20,647 nucleotides of DNA from Atkinsonella hypoxylon (GCA_000729835.1 JFHB01000337.1:1-20647); one strand, 5' to 3'. Positions 1-9,640 are shown, counted from the first letter of the stretch. Numbers and translations: made by a program. Notes: a model not told the origin generated them from the sequence alone.

Positions 1-957
1 AGCTTTAAAATACTATTTAATTCTTTAATATAAAGTATATTTATTTATAGGTTTATAACAAACTTCTCTTCTTTAATATAATTTTCTATATATTCTTATA
101 TAATATTCTATAAATCCTTCTAGATACTACTAAGCAGTTGTTTTATATATTTATTAGTAATATCTTCTTTATTGTTTTCTATTGCCTCTTTAACTATAGT
201 AAATATTATCTTAATAATATTAATTAATTAATCTTTTTACTTCTTAACTCTTTATCTCTTTCTTAAAATAGAATATAGAGGTATAACTTTAGCACTTATT
301 CTATTAATATAATAGACTTTATTAATACTATTTACTTATATTAAGTATTTATTCTCTATTACTTCTATAAGTATAAGCATTAGTTAATATAGGTTTTATA
401 AGCTAACTTTAATCTTTTTCTAAAAAATATCTTTAAATAATTATATAAGAAGCTATACTTTTATATCTATAAAGCTATCTTTCTTAGCTTTCTTTTCTTT
501 CCTTTTAGCTTAATCTTTTAAAGCTCTTTCTTACTTAATAGAGTATTATATCTCTATAGTATAAACTCTAAAGAGCTAAGCTATAATTCTCTTCTTAATT
601 AGTATATAAAGAGTTCTTTTAGGTCTATATTCCTTTATTTTAAACGTTAAAGTTACTATAGTACTATTAGTAAAGTCTCTCTTAAGAATAGCTTCTAGTA
701 GAATATATATTAAGTAATAATTAGAAATATTAATCTTATTAAAGATTTAATCTAATATTTCTCTCTCTTTCTTATTAAGCTTTTAATAGTTTAATATCTT
801 TCTACTAAATTCCTTAACTTAAGAATAATACTACTTTATAATATAGTAGTTAAAACAATTAACTTAAAACACTATAAGCCTATAAAGATAACTTTCTATA
901 CTAAAGAAGCTTTATATAAGAATAAGTAGTACTAAATTATTTAATCTTACTATTAAG
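1..957 (-). pseudogene. Outer gag-like relic, downstream part (split by copia element)
   Basis: Read on the minus strand, this continues the frame that enters the copia element from 18803. Joining 18803 to 957 (one TTAAG kept) leaves the frame unshifted. The conceptual product has about 315 residues here and runs off the window at position 1. In-frame stops are TAA or TAG, as expected from CAA, CAG and TGG after RIP. It is rich in Lys, Ile, Glu and Gln, with a charged, probably helical stretch at about 480-350 (KRKEKKAKKDSF). I do not recognise a protease or reverse transcriptase motif. It may be a long C-terminal Gag extension or a stand-alone hypothetical protein. The single-frame reading is seen in the sequence; the function is unknown. 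Confidence 0.55.
953..957. repeat. Target-site duplication TTAAG, left copy
   Basis: TTAAG directly precedes the 5' LTR of the copia element and is repeated exactly at 18798-18802, directly after the 3' LTR. Five-base duplications are typical of Ty1/copia integrases. Confidence 0.93.
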
Positions 958-1061
958 TGTTAAAAATAAGCTACCCTGTATAGCCTATTTTTATGCTTGC
1001 TAGTTGCCTGTTAGTTGCTCTATCACGTGACCCTAACTAGGTCTTGTTACGTTGATTTTTG

Positions 1062-1156
1062 GTAGAGATATCGCTGTTACTAGATGCGAAACATCTAGAA
1101 TCGACTAAGGCAAAGTTGCCTAACCTATAGTTAACTTTAACAGCGATTTTCTCTAC
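1062..1156 (+). other. Multi-stem inverted-repeat segment inside the copia LTR
   Basis: An outer stem pairs 1062-1079 (GTAGAGATATCGCTGTTA) with 1138-1156 (TAACAGCGATTTTCTCTAC), with one bulge or mismatch zone. Inside lie a stem at 1080-1086/1092-1098 (CTAGATG/CATCTAG) with loop CGAAA, and a small stem at about 1108-1121 (AGGCAAAGTTGCCT). The copy in the 3' LTR at 18191-18285 keeps all the stems and differs only in loop and linker bases. It could be an RNA structure in the LTR transcript or a protein-binding palindrome; the role is inferred. Confidence 0.6.
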
Positions 1157-1580
1157 AACTAGCAGTGGTAGAAATTTAAGAAGTATACCATTCAAAAGCT
1201 AAGAATTAGGGCTATCTAATAGTATAATTGTTGGATAGGGTTGCTTATAAGGGTTGCTTGTTATTAGTGGAATTTGTTAAATTATGTATATAGGCATCTT
1301 GTTTGTATAGCCGTAAGTCGATTTTTTTGTTTTTATATAGTAAATCTTTTTGCGGAAATTATAAAGTGGCCTATAAGCCCCTTCTAGCAACTACAGCCCG
1401 CTAATATAGTCGGTAGGTCTATAAGGGACTAAAAAGATTCGAGATTTTACCCTTACTAACTTGTTCGTTACAGCGCTCTCAATATAAGATACCACTATTA
1501 TTATAGTTATCTACTGCCTCTATGTGATCTATACTATACACTACAGCTTAATTTAGGCCGCTGCTGCTTCCACTACGTGA

Positions 1581-1651
1581 TAATTGCTAGGAGCAATTAC
1601 AGGTGCTAAATCTAAGAGACTACTACCCTCTTAGATATTTAGTCCTGTAAT
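1581..1651 (+). other. Tandem hairpins near the 3' end of the copia LTR
   Basis: TAATTGCTAGGAGCAATTA at 1581-1599 is a perfect 8-bp stem with a 3-nt loop. It overlaps a longer imperfect hairpin whose arms are 1596-1618 (ATTACAGG..CTAAATCTAAGAG) and 1628-1651 (CTCTTAGATATTTAG.CCTGTAAT). The two are mutually exclusive over ATTAC. Both recur in the 3' LTR at 18710-18780. Possible roles are RNA 3'-end formation or packaging; this is inference. Confidence 0.6.
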
Positions 1652-1668
1652 CCCTATTATTTTCAATA

Positions 1669-1680
1669 GGTTATGAGCCC
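1669..1680 (+). other. Primer-binding site matching the tRNA(iMet) anticodon stem-loop
   Basis: GGTTATGAGCCC starts at the base after the 5' LTR. It is the exact complement of GGGCTCATAACC, the anticodon stem and loop (CAU) of yeast-type initiator methionine tRNA. Copia itself primes from an internally cleaved initiator tRNA half at such a site, so the same half-tRNA priming is likely here. There is no TGG, the usual complement of a tRNA CCA end. Confidence 0.85.
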
Positions 1681-2417
1681 GGAAGACCTATCTGCAAGCT
1701 GTTAGCCCGCTGAAAATCTACTATTATGTACTGTATTACCCACTAGAAGCTATATTGAGACCTGCGCTAGCAGCTATTGCTGCTAAAACCATTAGTAGCT
1801 TGCTGGAAGCTATTAATACCTGCTGCATATATATCGCTAGCCACTATACTAGTGTTTTCATTCTGCCCACCCTATGCCTCCCGCACTCTATGCACCCTGT
1901 GCATACACACTTTTGAAGCTATTCTTAATAGCTAGGTTCTATTGTTGTGCAACATTAAAATATATACATCTGCACATATTACATTCGCACTGCGAATCGT
2001 TTTATTAGGCACTGCTTAATCAATTATTTCTATTAAGAAATAAGCTTAGCGCTGCACTGCATCGCTTGTTGTTGTGCTGTTATCTTATATATTGTGCACC
2101 CTATGCACCTCTGTTAGTAGCTATACTACAATTTATAGTGCACGCCTAACAGCTCTTGTTACAGATATTCCTGTGTTTTTAGTTGTAGAATTAATTTGTA
2201 TAGTAATCCCACTAGTTAGGATTTTAAAGTAGGAATTAGCTGGATATCCCTAAATTAGCTGTGCCTAGGTCTCCACTGATTTATTAGAACCTAATTAGAG
2301 AAGAATCTCCTGAATTTTTTAGCTAAAAATAGCTAGAACTTATGTTTTATACCCCTCGCGACCGCTTGTCAATCTGGTCTACTATACAAATTGTATGCGC
2401 ATACAGATCGCGATATA
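1681..2417 (+). other. Copia untranslated leader
   Basis: This 737-bp stretch lies between the primer site and the first plausible gag ATG. It keeps many CpG and GpC steps (CCCGCACTCTATGCACCC near 1880, and CCCCTCGCGACC near 2352), so it is lightly mutated. I see no coding frame. TGCAC and GTGCAC motifs recur (about 1890-1910, 2095-2140). In this position it could hold packaging or dimerisation signals, but I cannot point to one. Confidence 0.6.
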
Positions 2418-4080
2418 ATGCAGCCTTTAGAGCCTATTATACCTATTACGAAAGAAATTAAAGAAAAATCTCAGTATAATTTCTAAAGATATAGGGCACT
2501 TCTAGCCTATATTTAGTAAGAATTATTACTGTTATTTACTACTATTTCCACTGTAATTTAGGCTATAATTAGCTATAAAGAGCGTTAAATTAGCTATATT
2601 TTAAGCCCTTAAAATAGCACTAAAAGGAACAGGCAAGGGAAAGAGCATAAGCCCTAAACGGGGTAGTGGTTCTAGTACACTAGCTACAGCTGCTGCTACT
2701 AGCTTTCCTAGTCTAGCTAGATCCCCCCCTTAGCCAGTAGATTCCTCTTCTAATAAAGAAGATTATACAGCTAAGAAGGCTCTAAAAGAAGCTAGATTAG
2801 CTTCTAAAAGAGTAGTGTAAGTCTATAATGTATAAGCTAACCTAAAAGCTTAAATAGATAAGCAATAAGAGACCCTAAATAGATTCATTAGGCATAGTAA
2901 AGCAAAATAAAGCTAAAATAAAGGTAATATAGCTGATTTACTAAGTAAATTAGATACTATAATTACATCTATAGGTAATCTCTCTATAGGGTCTCCCTCT
3001 AAGGTAGTAGATCCTGTTACTTCTAAAAGAGCTTCTAAAGTCTCTTTTAAAGCCCCTAAACCTTCTAGTTCCTCTAATAGTGCTACTTTTCTGCCTACTT
3101 TTAATAAAGGCACTATAAAAGAGTTAAATAAGAAGGTCTACTTAATTCTAGAGGCTGCTAAGCTAAAAGGCCCTAAAAATTTTAAACAGTAGAAGTAAGC
3201 TTTAACTATTTAATTTAAGGCACTAGGATTCCCTTAATTTATTAATAATCCTAGTATAGCTAGTACATTAGTAGATTTAGAGCAAGCTATTATCCTTATA
3301 ATTATAAGAGATAGTTGCTAATCTAGACCTTAAGCTGCTATAAGCTGGCATAAGTCCTCTGTAGATGCCTATAACGTTCTAGTTAGGCAGTATTTATAGA
3401 GTGCTAAAATACAATGTAGTACACTATATACTAGTTATTACAACTTATTGTTTTCGAACTATAAGGGATCTTTAGAGGCCTTTAATGCTGAATTTAATAA
3501 TTTACTAGCTAGATTATAGCTCTATAGTGTATCTATTAATTCTATTAATTAGGTAAATTATTATATTAATGCTTTAAAGAAGACCTTCCCTAGCTGGGCT
3601 AAAAGGCAGCGATATTCTATTAGAGCTGCTAGAGCACAAGGTCTATCTGTAAAAATGCTAAATTTACAGTTCTTTATGGCTAATTTATTAGAAGAATAAA
3701 GAGATAAAAGCTCCTCTATATCTAAGGCTCTTAGTTATAAAGCTTCTAATTCTAATAGTTCTAATAATAAGGCTAATTAAGGAAAGAATCCTCTTAATCA
3801 GAAGAAGAATTCCGATTCTAATTCTAACGATTCTAATGCCTCTAAAGAAAAAGATCAAGATAAAGCCTCTAAGAATAAGAAGAAGTAGAAGGGTCGAAGA
3901 AGAAGTAATAAAAACTCTAGGAATAAGGATGGAGAAGCTGCTTTTGCTATAGGTTGTTATAACCTATCTACTAGCAACCAGGATACTATAGAATCTAATG
4001 ATTCTAGCAGTTCTAGTAGTAATGATTCTTACGATTTAGATACGGAATCTACTACTAGTGATACTAGTACTACTAGTATT
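2418..4080 (+). pseudogene. Copia gag (capsid/nucleocapsid region), RIP-interrupted
   Basis: The main frame (first codon base at position 1 modulo 3) runs from about 2605 into protease. It has a Ser/Ala-rich N-terminus, a Lys/Gln helical stretch at about 2760-2930, and a capsid-like domain from about 3121 to 3720 (LKGPKNFKQ at the start, TFPSWAKRQRY near 3590). A Ser/Asn/Lys tail follows, with a basic cluster near 3870-3930 (KKKQKGRRRSNK) and the segment GEAAFAIGCYN near 3930. Stops are TAA and TAG. No CCHC zinc knuckle is visible; the basic cluster may stand in for it. The first ATG (2418) opens a different frame that reads well to about 2655 (MQPLEPIIPITKEIKE), so an old indel near 2600-2660 is likely, or the true start was lost. 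Confidence 0.75.
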
Positions 4081-4167
4081 AATACCCCTTCTTTTAATTA
4101 CTCTAACGGAATAATTAAAAACTCCCTATTATACGATATAGGTTCTACCTGTTATATAGTTAACAAT
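4081..4167 (+). pseudogene. Copia protease, 5' fragment, cut by the gypsy insertion
   Basis: The gag frame continues without a break into LLYDIGSTCYIVNN, matching the copia aspartic protease motif (usually W-x-x-D-[TS]-G-S/A). The residues seen are DIG: Asp and Gly are kept, while the usual Thr or Ser is Ile, a single C-to-T change from Thr. The leading Leu probably replaces Trp. The fragment ends in the ACAAT target; the frame resumes at 14127 once 9,959 bp are removed. Confidence 0.85.
4163..4167. repeat. Target-site duplication ACAAT, left copy
   Basis: ACAAT immediately precedes the left gypsy LTR and recurs exactly at 14122-14126 after the right LTR. It fixes the borders of the inner element. 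Confidence 0.95.
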
Positions 4168-4410
4168 TGTTACGGTGGGATCCGACACGGGTTTGTCGGA
4201 AGTAACGATGGGTTGTTGGATTCAACAGGTTATGCAAAGATTCGTGAGAGGAGTCGTAAGAGTTGCTGTAAGGAGCATCTAGTAATAGTGTTCTAGTAAA
4301 TAATAGTTGATTGTTTAATCTAACTACTTAAGTGTTTCTTCTAACTACTTATATATAATTGCAGTTACGTGCACTAGTAACCTATAGGTCTATATAATTA
4401 TCCCGTAATA
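4168..4410 (-). repeat. Gypsy LTR, left copy (3' LTR of the minus-strand element)
   Basis: It aligns without gaps to 13879-14121 with 39 differences: 38 transitions and one T/G. The first 142 bp keep the C or G at all 27 differences, including a CpG-rich start (ATCCGACACGGG). From LTR position 149 on it has the mutated T or A at all 11 transitions, and it ends GTAATA instead of GTAACA. Its outer part is preserved and its inner part mutated. Confidence 0.95.
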
Positions 4411-4989
4411 AGTGCTGCTCCTACGAAAAAGATTAGCTATTCTAGCTGTTCTAAAATTAATTATTAGTTGTTAGAAGGCGTATTAGATTAAACTAAATAA
4501 CTTATTAATCTAGCTGTTATAAAAGGCGCAGAAAGGTAGTTATTATATTATTGCATAAGTATGCGTTATTGTTGTTGTTGTAGTGCAATCTGCAGTATAG
4601 GTTGCTACATTTACGTATTTTTCCCTGTGCACTTACAATACCTAAATTACACTTATAATCTAGTAACTATTAAATCTATATATTAAATTAACGGATTTCC
4701 TTAAACTTAATAGAGCGTTAAAGCTTGTTCTATAACCTATATATAAGTAAAGTTATATAAAATTATCCTAGACAATATTAAATCCTATAAATTAATCTTA
4801 TATAATAAAGCTAATTTATTAAATCTATATAGTATATTCCTTATGCAAGCTTGTTCTATATAGTGTTAAAAGCATTAAAAATTAATCTATCTTAAAGCTA
4901 GTTTTCTATTAGATCCCTCTAGGATATATCTCTATATATATACAGCCTATTCTAATCCCTAGGCATCCTTAATAGCAGTAAATTATTAG
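4411..4989 (-). other. Gypsy 3'-terminal segment, coding uncertain
   Basis: This lies between the left LTR and the end of the readable third frame. The part next to the LTR (4411-4640) keeps some CpG (CTACGAAAAAG, AAGGCG, AGGCGCAG), unlike the rest of the interior. On the minus strand the bases before the LTR read CGTAGGAGCAGCACT, a weak candidate polypurine tract. A 14-bp direct repeat AAGCTTGTTCTATA sits at 4721-4734 and 4847-4860. The third frame can be followed down to about 4620, with more stops. Nothing else is seen. Confidence 0.45.
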
Positions 4990-6720
4990 TTAATTATAGT
5001 AGGCTGTTAGTTCTCTCTAGAAAGTAAAGCTAAAGAACGTTCCTAGCGGCTTTAGGGAGAGTTTTGCCTAAAAGGCACTAGTTTTATACTTAATAGGTAT
5101 TTCTACTAGTTTATCTATAGCTAGCCTCTTAGTTAGCGTTTTTACCTTAGTTAGCGTTAGCTTTACTGTAGAAGGTATCTTTTATAGAATTAATAGAGAG
5201 GAACGCATTAAAGATAGGTTAATTAGTATAAACTAAGCACTTCTTCTATATTAAATAGTGCTAAATCTATTACTAAAGAGGCTTTATATAGCAATAAGCT
5301 AGTTAGCTAAGCGTTCTAAGAAGTCTACATAAATATAGTTAATTTTGTATTATAAGTGTCTATTTTCTGCCTATAGTATATTAATATTATTAGCAACCTT
5401 TAGTAAGGTTTTATTTTTATTAATAATATTATTAATACCTTTATTAAATTAACTTATACTATTTAGTTAGTTATATATACTATAGATAGCAGTTTATAAT
5501 TTATTAAACTGCTTATTAAATAGACCTCCTTTAGCCTTTATTCTAACCTAGTTAATCTTTTTATTTAACTTATTAATTTTAGTAATATAGAGGTTAAGTT
5601 GCTTCTATATAGTGTTACTACCTATAGGAGTATCCTTAAGGTAGGCTTTAATTATTTCTTTAGCGTTAAATTTATACTTCTCCTAAAGGAGACTATTATA
5701 CTAGCTCTAGGATTATACCTTAGCTAATAGAATAAAGAGTAAGTTTATACAGCTAATACTAGCTAAAGTACCTATAATAGTGCTGTTAATCTCACTAAAT
5801 TTATTAAAGAAGTAAATAGTAAGTAACGCTACCTATAACAGTAAACTAGTAAATAAATCTATAGTAACAGTTTCTTTACCTCTTTTTACTATATTGCTAC
5901 TATAGTATATAGTAGCTGCTGCTTTTACCTATATCTTGCCTTTTCTAGCTACTTTAGCGTTACCTATAGATACCTTAGCATTCTTACCTTTATATTGCTA
6001 GTTTTAGCGCTTTACTTTATAGTTATTATAAATTCTAAAGATATATATTACTGTATTCTACTAAAGTAAGTAATATATATTATCTTTAGAGACCTTAATG
6101 CTAGTTTTATCTATTATACTACCTTTAAGAGTAAATTTATAGATATAAATATAAATAGTATTTTCTATATTCTATACCTTTTCTTTAGCTCTATTAGTGT
6201 AGTAATACTAACTATAGTCTTCTGTAATAGGCTCTATATTAGTAATATTAATATTATCTTTAATTTCTATAGAAATAGTGCTAGAGATAAACTTATTAAC
6301 TTTTAGAGTGCTTTTAGCACTTCTAAGCTTACTAAAAGTGCTATATAGGCAGTAGAAATTAAGTAATATAAGATAAGTTTTAATGTTATTTAGCTCTATA
6401 GCTACTATATTACCTTTATAGTTATATTCTTACTCTTTAAACTTAAAACCTTTACTTTTAGCGTTAGAACTATTGTTATAATTAATATATATATTAGAAG
6501 CAATATATTTTTCTTTAAGTTTAAATAGTAGTAGTATTATAGCTTAAGTGTAGTTACTATTGTTATTTCTTTCTTAAAATAAACTATTTAGGTTTACTAG
6601 AATTAATAATTCTAAACTACTAAAAGAAAAGAATAATAGTAGTAGATTTTCTATAGAGAGAATAGAAGAGGCTAAAAGTAGCTCTATAGAGGCTAGTTAG
6701 TCCTATAGGCTATAGGAATT
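4990..6720 (-). pseudogene. Unassigned third reading frame of the gypsy element, 3' of integrase
   Basis: A minus-strand frame of about 575 codons, interrupted only by TAA and TAG, lies downstream of integrase in a different phase from gag-pol (first codon bases at 0 modulo 3, against 1 for gag-pol). The N-terminal part is Ser/Asn/Leu-rich and low in complexity; the middle is Thr/Ile/Glu-rich (TNIEPITEDYS near 6225). A charged segment rich in Lys, Gly and Ala follows near 6000-5900 (GNAKVARKGK). A probable coiled coil lies at about 5600-5340 (KINKLNKKINQ to ILQAENRHLQ), then a tail to about 4990. No initiator is visible; ATG may have become ATA. I see no transmembrane or envelope-like segment and do not recognise the family. 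It could be an accessory protein of this lineage or captured sequence. Confidence 0.5.
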
Positions 6721-7300
6721 TGCTCTATAGGTAGTCTATTGCTCTTAGTGTAGTATTCTAGTGTTTAACTATTAAAAGTAGCTAAATAATAGCTTAAGGG
6801 GATAAAAAGAGCAGTAGCTATAATAGTATTAATAAATTTATAAAGACTTTATAATATATAAAGGTGTAAGGAAAAGGTTATATAGTAGAAAGTATAAAAA
6901 TTCGCAAAAGTAAAGGTAAATTTATAGAAAAAGTAGGTTAAAACAACAGTATATAGATTTATAGGTGTTTTCTTTCTAACCTCCTATAATTCTATAATAT
7001 AGGTTAATTTTAATAGTTCTAATAATAATAAATAAGGAAATAAAGAAAGAGATACTAAGAGATTTAAACAATTTATTATATAATAAAGGAAATTAAGACT
7101 TATAAGGAAAAGAGTTAGTAGTAAGCTTCTACTAGCTAATTTAGGGTTTTTTAGTAAGCTATATTACTTTTCTAATAACGCTAATACTTTTCTTCTTAAT
7201 TTATAGAGTACTTCTATAGATATTTATTTATAATTTTAAAAGTATTAACTTTAAGCTTATCTTTAGAAATCTATTAGTTATCTTTAGTAAAGAACCCTTT
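6721..7300. other. Gypsy interior between integrase and the third frame
   Basis: No convincing coding frame: the minus-strand frames of pol and of the third frame both have denser stops here. A plus-strand reading at about 6610-6990 (NSKLLKEKNNSS and RIEEAKSSSIEASQ) also avoids TGA but is antisense to the third frame in part and matches nothing I know. It may be a spacer or eroded 5' end of the third frame. Confidence 0.4.
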
Positions 7301-8650
7301 CTATTATATAAGGAATTCTAAATATAGCTTACTTAACCTACTATAGAAACATTAAATTTAATAGGTATAAATTTACTTAATTTCTTAATAGTTCTTTATA
7401 CTAAACCCTTCTATTGCAATTAGCAGTAGTAGTTACTCTTTCTAGTTAAAAGGGTTTTTACTTTATCTTAGCTTCTAAAGGTAAGCTGCTAATACTACTA
7501 AATATATATATAAATCTAGTAGGAAATCTAGGCAAAACAACAATAGGCTTACTTTTATAAGAACCTTATATAGCTCTACCTATTAAGGAGACTATTTCTT
7601 TTTTAGCTTTCCTAGAAGTATATATCCTTAGTGTAATTATAGGTAGACTATATTCTCTACTTTAATGTTAATAGGCTTATATTAAGTGTTATATTTAATC
7701 TTACTTAAGGCATTTACTATACTAATAGCTGTTTCTACCTCTTGCTAGTATAGCTTCTAAAGTACAGCTATATTGCTTATATCTATTCTATTGCTAGAAA
7801 CGTTATCTAATTAGATTAAATTAACAATAGTAGCTAGTTAAAAACTATATATAAGTTTATTAGGGGAAATCTCTATACTAGCTACTACTATATTGTTAAG
7901 TTAGTGCTGTAGTGCTAAAAGTATTGCAGTCTATAGTATATCTAGATTTATAACTATATAGTATTAAACAGCAATAATAACTATTTAATTCTTCTATTTA
8001 GCTGTTCTATTTATCTATAGGTAGTAAGCTATAGCTATAAGTAATTTACTTCTAATTTAGGTAAATATACTTCTCTAGATATTAGAAATAAACTTTAGAT
8101 CTTAGTTACTTATAATCTACTTAAGAAGGCCTTAGTTTAATAAATATAGTATTTATAAGAGTAGTTCTACCTAAATTTCTACTGTATATATTATATACTT
8201 AAGTATAAGAATTGTTTACTTACTAAATAGGCAATTTACTAAATATAGTAAGTTATAGAAGCTATATTTATCTTTTTGCTATAGAGTGTTTATTAAGCTA
8301 ACTTTAGGTATATTAGTAATAAAATTAAGTAAAATTATATAGAAAGGAGTTAGAACTAACTCTAATAACCTTAATTCCTTTAGTAGCTTACTACAATTAA
8401 TTACGTTTTCTTTATAGGTATAGTAGTAAGTAATATAGGCTTAAATTTACTTATATATCTATAGAAAGTAAACTACCTATAATTCTACTACTATTCTATA
8501 GGCGCTAAAATAGTTCTAATTGTTATAAACTATTTTAAGAATAAATTCTATAACCTTTATAGGTATATACAGTTAAAATAGGCCTTTTCTATTATAATAG
8601 TACAAAAGTCTATTGTTTTATAGGGTCTATCTATATAGCAGAATCCTTAG
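7300..8650 (-). pseudogene. Gypsy pol: integrase region
   Basis: It continues the pol phase after RNase H. The clearest landmark is at about 8035-7970, where the frame reads IAYYL.INRTAK.KN.IV. This is the RIP-decayed form of the gypsy integrase segment AYHPQT-DG-ERxN, which carries the last catalytic acidic residue. It is followed by QTAILALQHQLNN and, near 7860, a stretch like the usual (S/T)GxSP...YG segment (SIEISPNKLIYGF). Further on, near 7720-7590, a Lys- and Pro-rich part with VEDIVYL fits the C-terminal domain. I could not place the N-terminal HHCC zinc-binding residues, and a chromodomain is not convincing. Borders are approximate. Confidence 0.75.
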
Positions 8651-8879
8651 TCTTCTTTATTAATTTTACTAATTCTACTTTTTGCAAAAGTCCTTAATAC
8701 CTTCTATAATTCTACTAAGCTTTAGATTAAAACTATAGCCTTAAATAATTTCCTCTTTTAAACCTTTATTTAATACTGCTATAGCGCTATATTCTTTAGC
8801 AAAAAATATACTTATATTAAGCTTATTAAATTTACTATTATAAGCCTCCTTTTAGTATAAAACTGTAACTAGTAACCTA

Positions 8880-9640
8880 AAGAGTGTATTTAGCACTATA
8901 TTTAGTACTTTTAGTATATAGAAGACTCTTAGGTTAAATTACAATAAATAATTAGCTACTTTAGCTAATTTTAGGTTAGTTTTATCTAGATCTATTGTAG
9001 TAAGTAAGGTATATTTAATAATCCCTTTTGCTAGTAAGTAGTTTATAATAATATTAATAGTATAGTAGTTAAATTAAACTATTTTCTATAGCTTTTAAAC
9101 ACTCTATATAATTATAGCTACCTCTACTTTAGTTAATTTATAGCGTTTCTTTAGGTTAAAAGTATATCTTAAGAGAAAGAGAATTAGTTAAAGCTAATTA
9201 TTTTTAATATCTTTACTAGGTATACTATAACTGTTTTATTTGCCTATAAGCTAGAAGATAAAGAGCCTAAATTCTTCCTTATAAGCATTAACTTTAAAGA
9301 ATAAATGCTTACTAGAGTTATAGTGCTATAAAATAGTGTTTTTATTAAGGTATACCTTTACCTCTTAAAATACCTTCTTTTCCTTAGGTTTTAGTAAAAA
9401 TATTACTTCTTAGGCTTTCTTTTAGTGCATTAGTTTTAGTAAACTATTAGCTAAGCCTTTCTTATAAAGCTCTTATAGTAAAGTAGTCTTTTATTTCTAT
9501 AGTAAGTAAATTTATATATTAAACTATAGAATACTCTTCTATAAAAAGCTAGCTATACTAATAAAGGTCTTTAAACTTATAAAATCTACTAAAAACTTAA
9601 GTTTTTAAAAAGCTTTTAGCCTATTATTTATATTAATAAT
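8880..9640 (-). pseudogene. Gypsy pol: RNase H domain
   Basis: In the same frame as reverse transcriptase. Near 9280 it reads SSKHLFFKVNAYKEEF, the decayed counterpart of the common fungal segment with an LDASK-type core, in which Asp has become Asn. Near 8900 it reads LRVFYILKVLNIVLNTLFRLL, matching the closing H-x-P-G-x-x-N-x-x-PD-x-LSR-L signature with Pro-to-Leu, Asp-to-Asn and Ser-to-Phe changes, each a single transition. The domain is therefore inactive. Confidence 0.8.

Larger units (their letters stand above)
958..1668 (+). repeat. Copia 5' LTR (711 bp)
   Basis: It starts TGTTAAAAATAAGC and ends TTTTCAATA, directly before the primer site at 1669. It aligns without gaps to 18087-18797. 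The differences I noted are C/T or G/A transitions. Over about the first 326 bp this copy always holds the C or G; further right the two copies share the mutations. It contains a multi-stem segment at 1062-1156 and hairpins at 1581-1651. An LTR should carry the promoter and the polyadenylation signal, but I could not pinpoint either. Confidence 0.95.

Noticed and set aside
1062..1156. tRNA gene suggested by the cloverleaf-like pairing
   Set aside because: No acceptor/T-arm consensus (GTTCGA-type) or plausible A and B boxes in the right spacing, and it lies within an LTR.
2913..3113. 66-residue open frame on the minus strand
   Set aside because: It is antisense to copia gag, whose plus-strand frame here is stop-free for a long stretch; the minus frame is its shadow.
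4555..4590. Microsatellite (GTTGTTGTTGTTG)
   Set aside because: Only four or five repeat units; too short to be of note.
6610..6990. Plus-strand coding frame inside the gypsy element
   Set aside because: It avoids TGA but has many TAA/TAG codons, matches no known domain, and part of it is antisense to the longer third frame.
7300..7500. Chromodomain at the C-terminus of the gypsy integrase
   Set aside because: Several frames give loosely similar Trp/Lys/Gly patterns (such as QxKGL), but none shows the ordered chromodomain motif; not supportable by eye.
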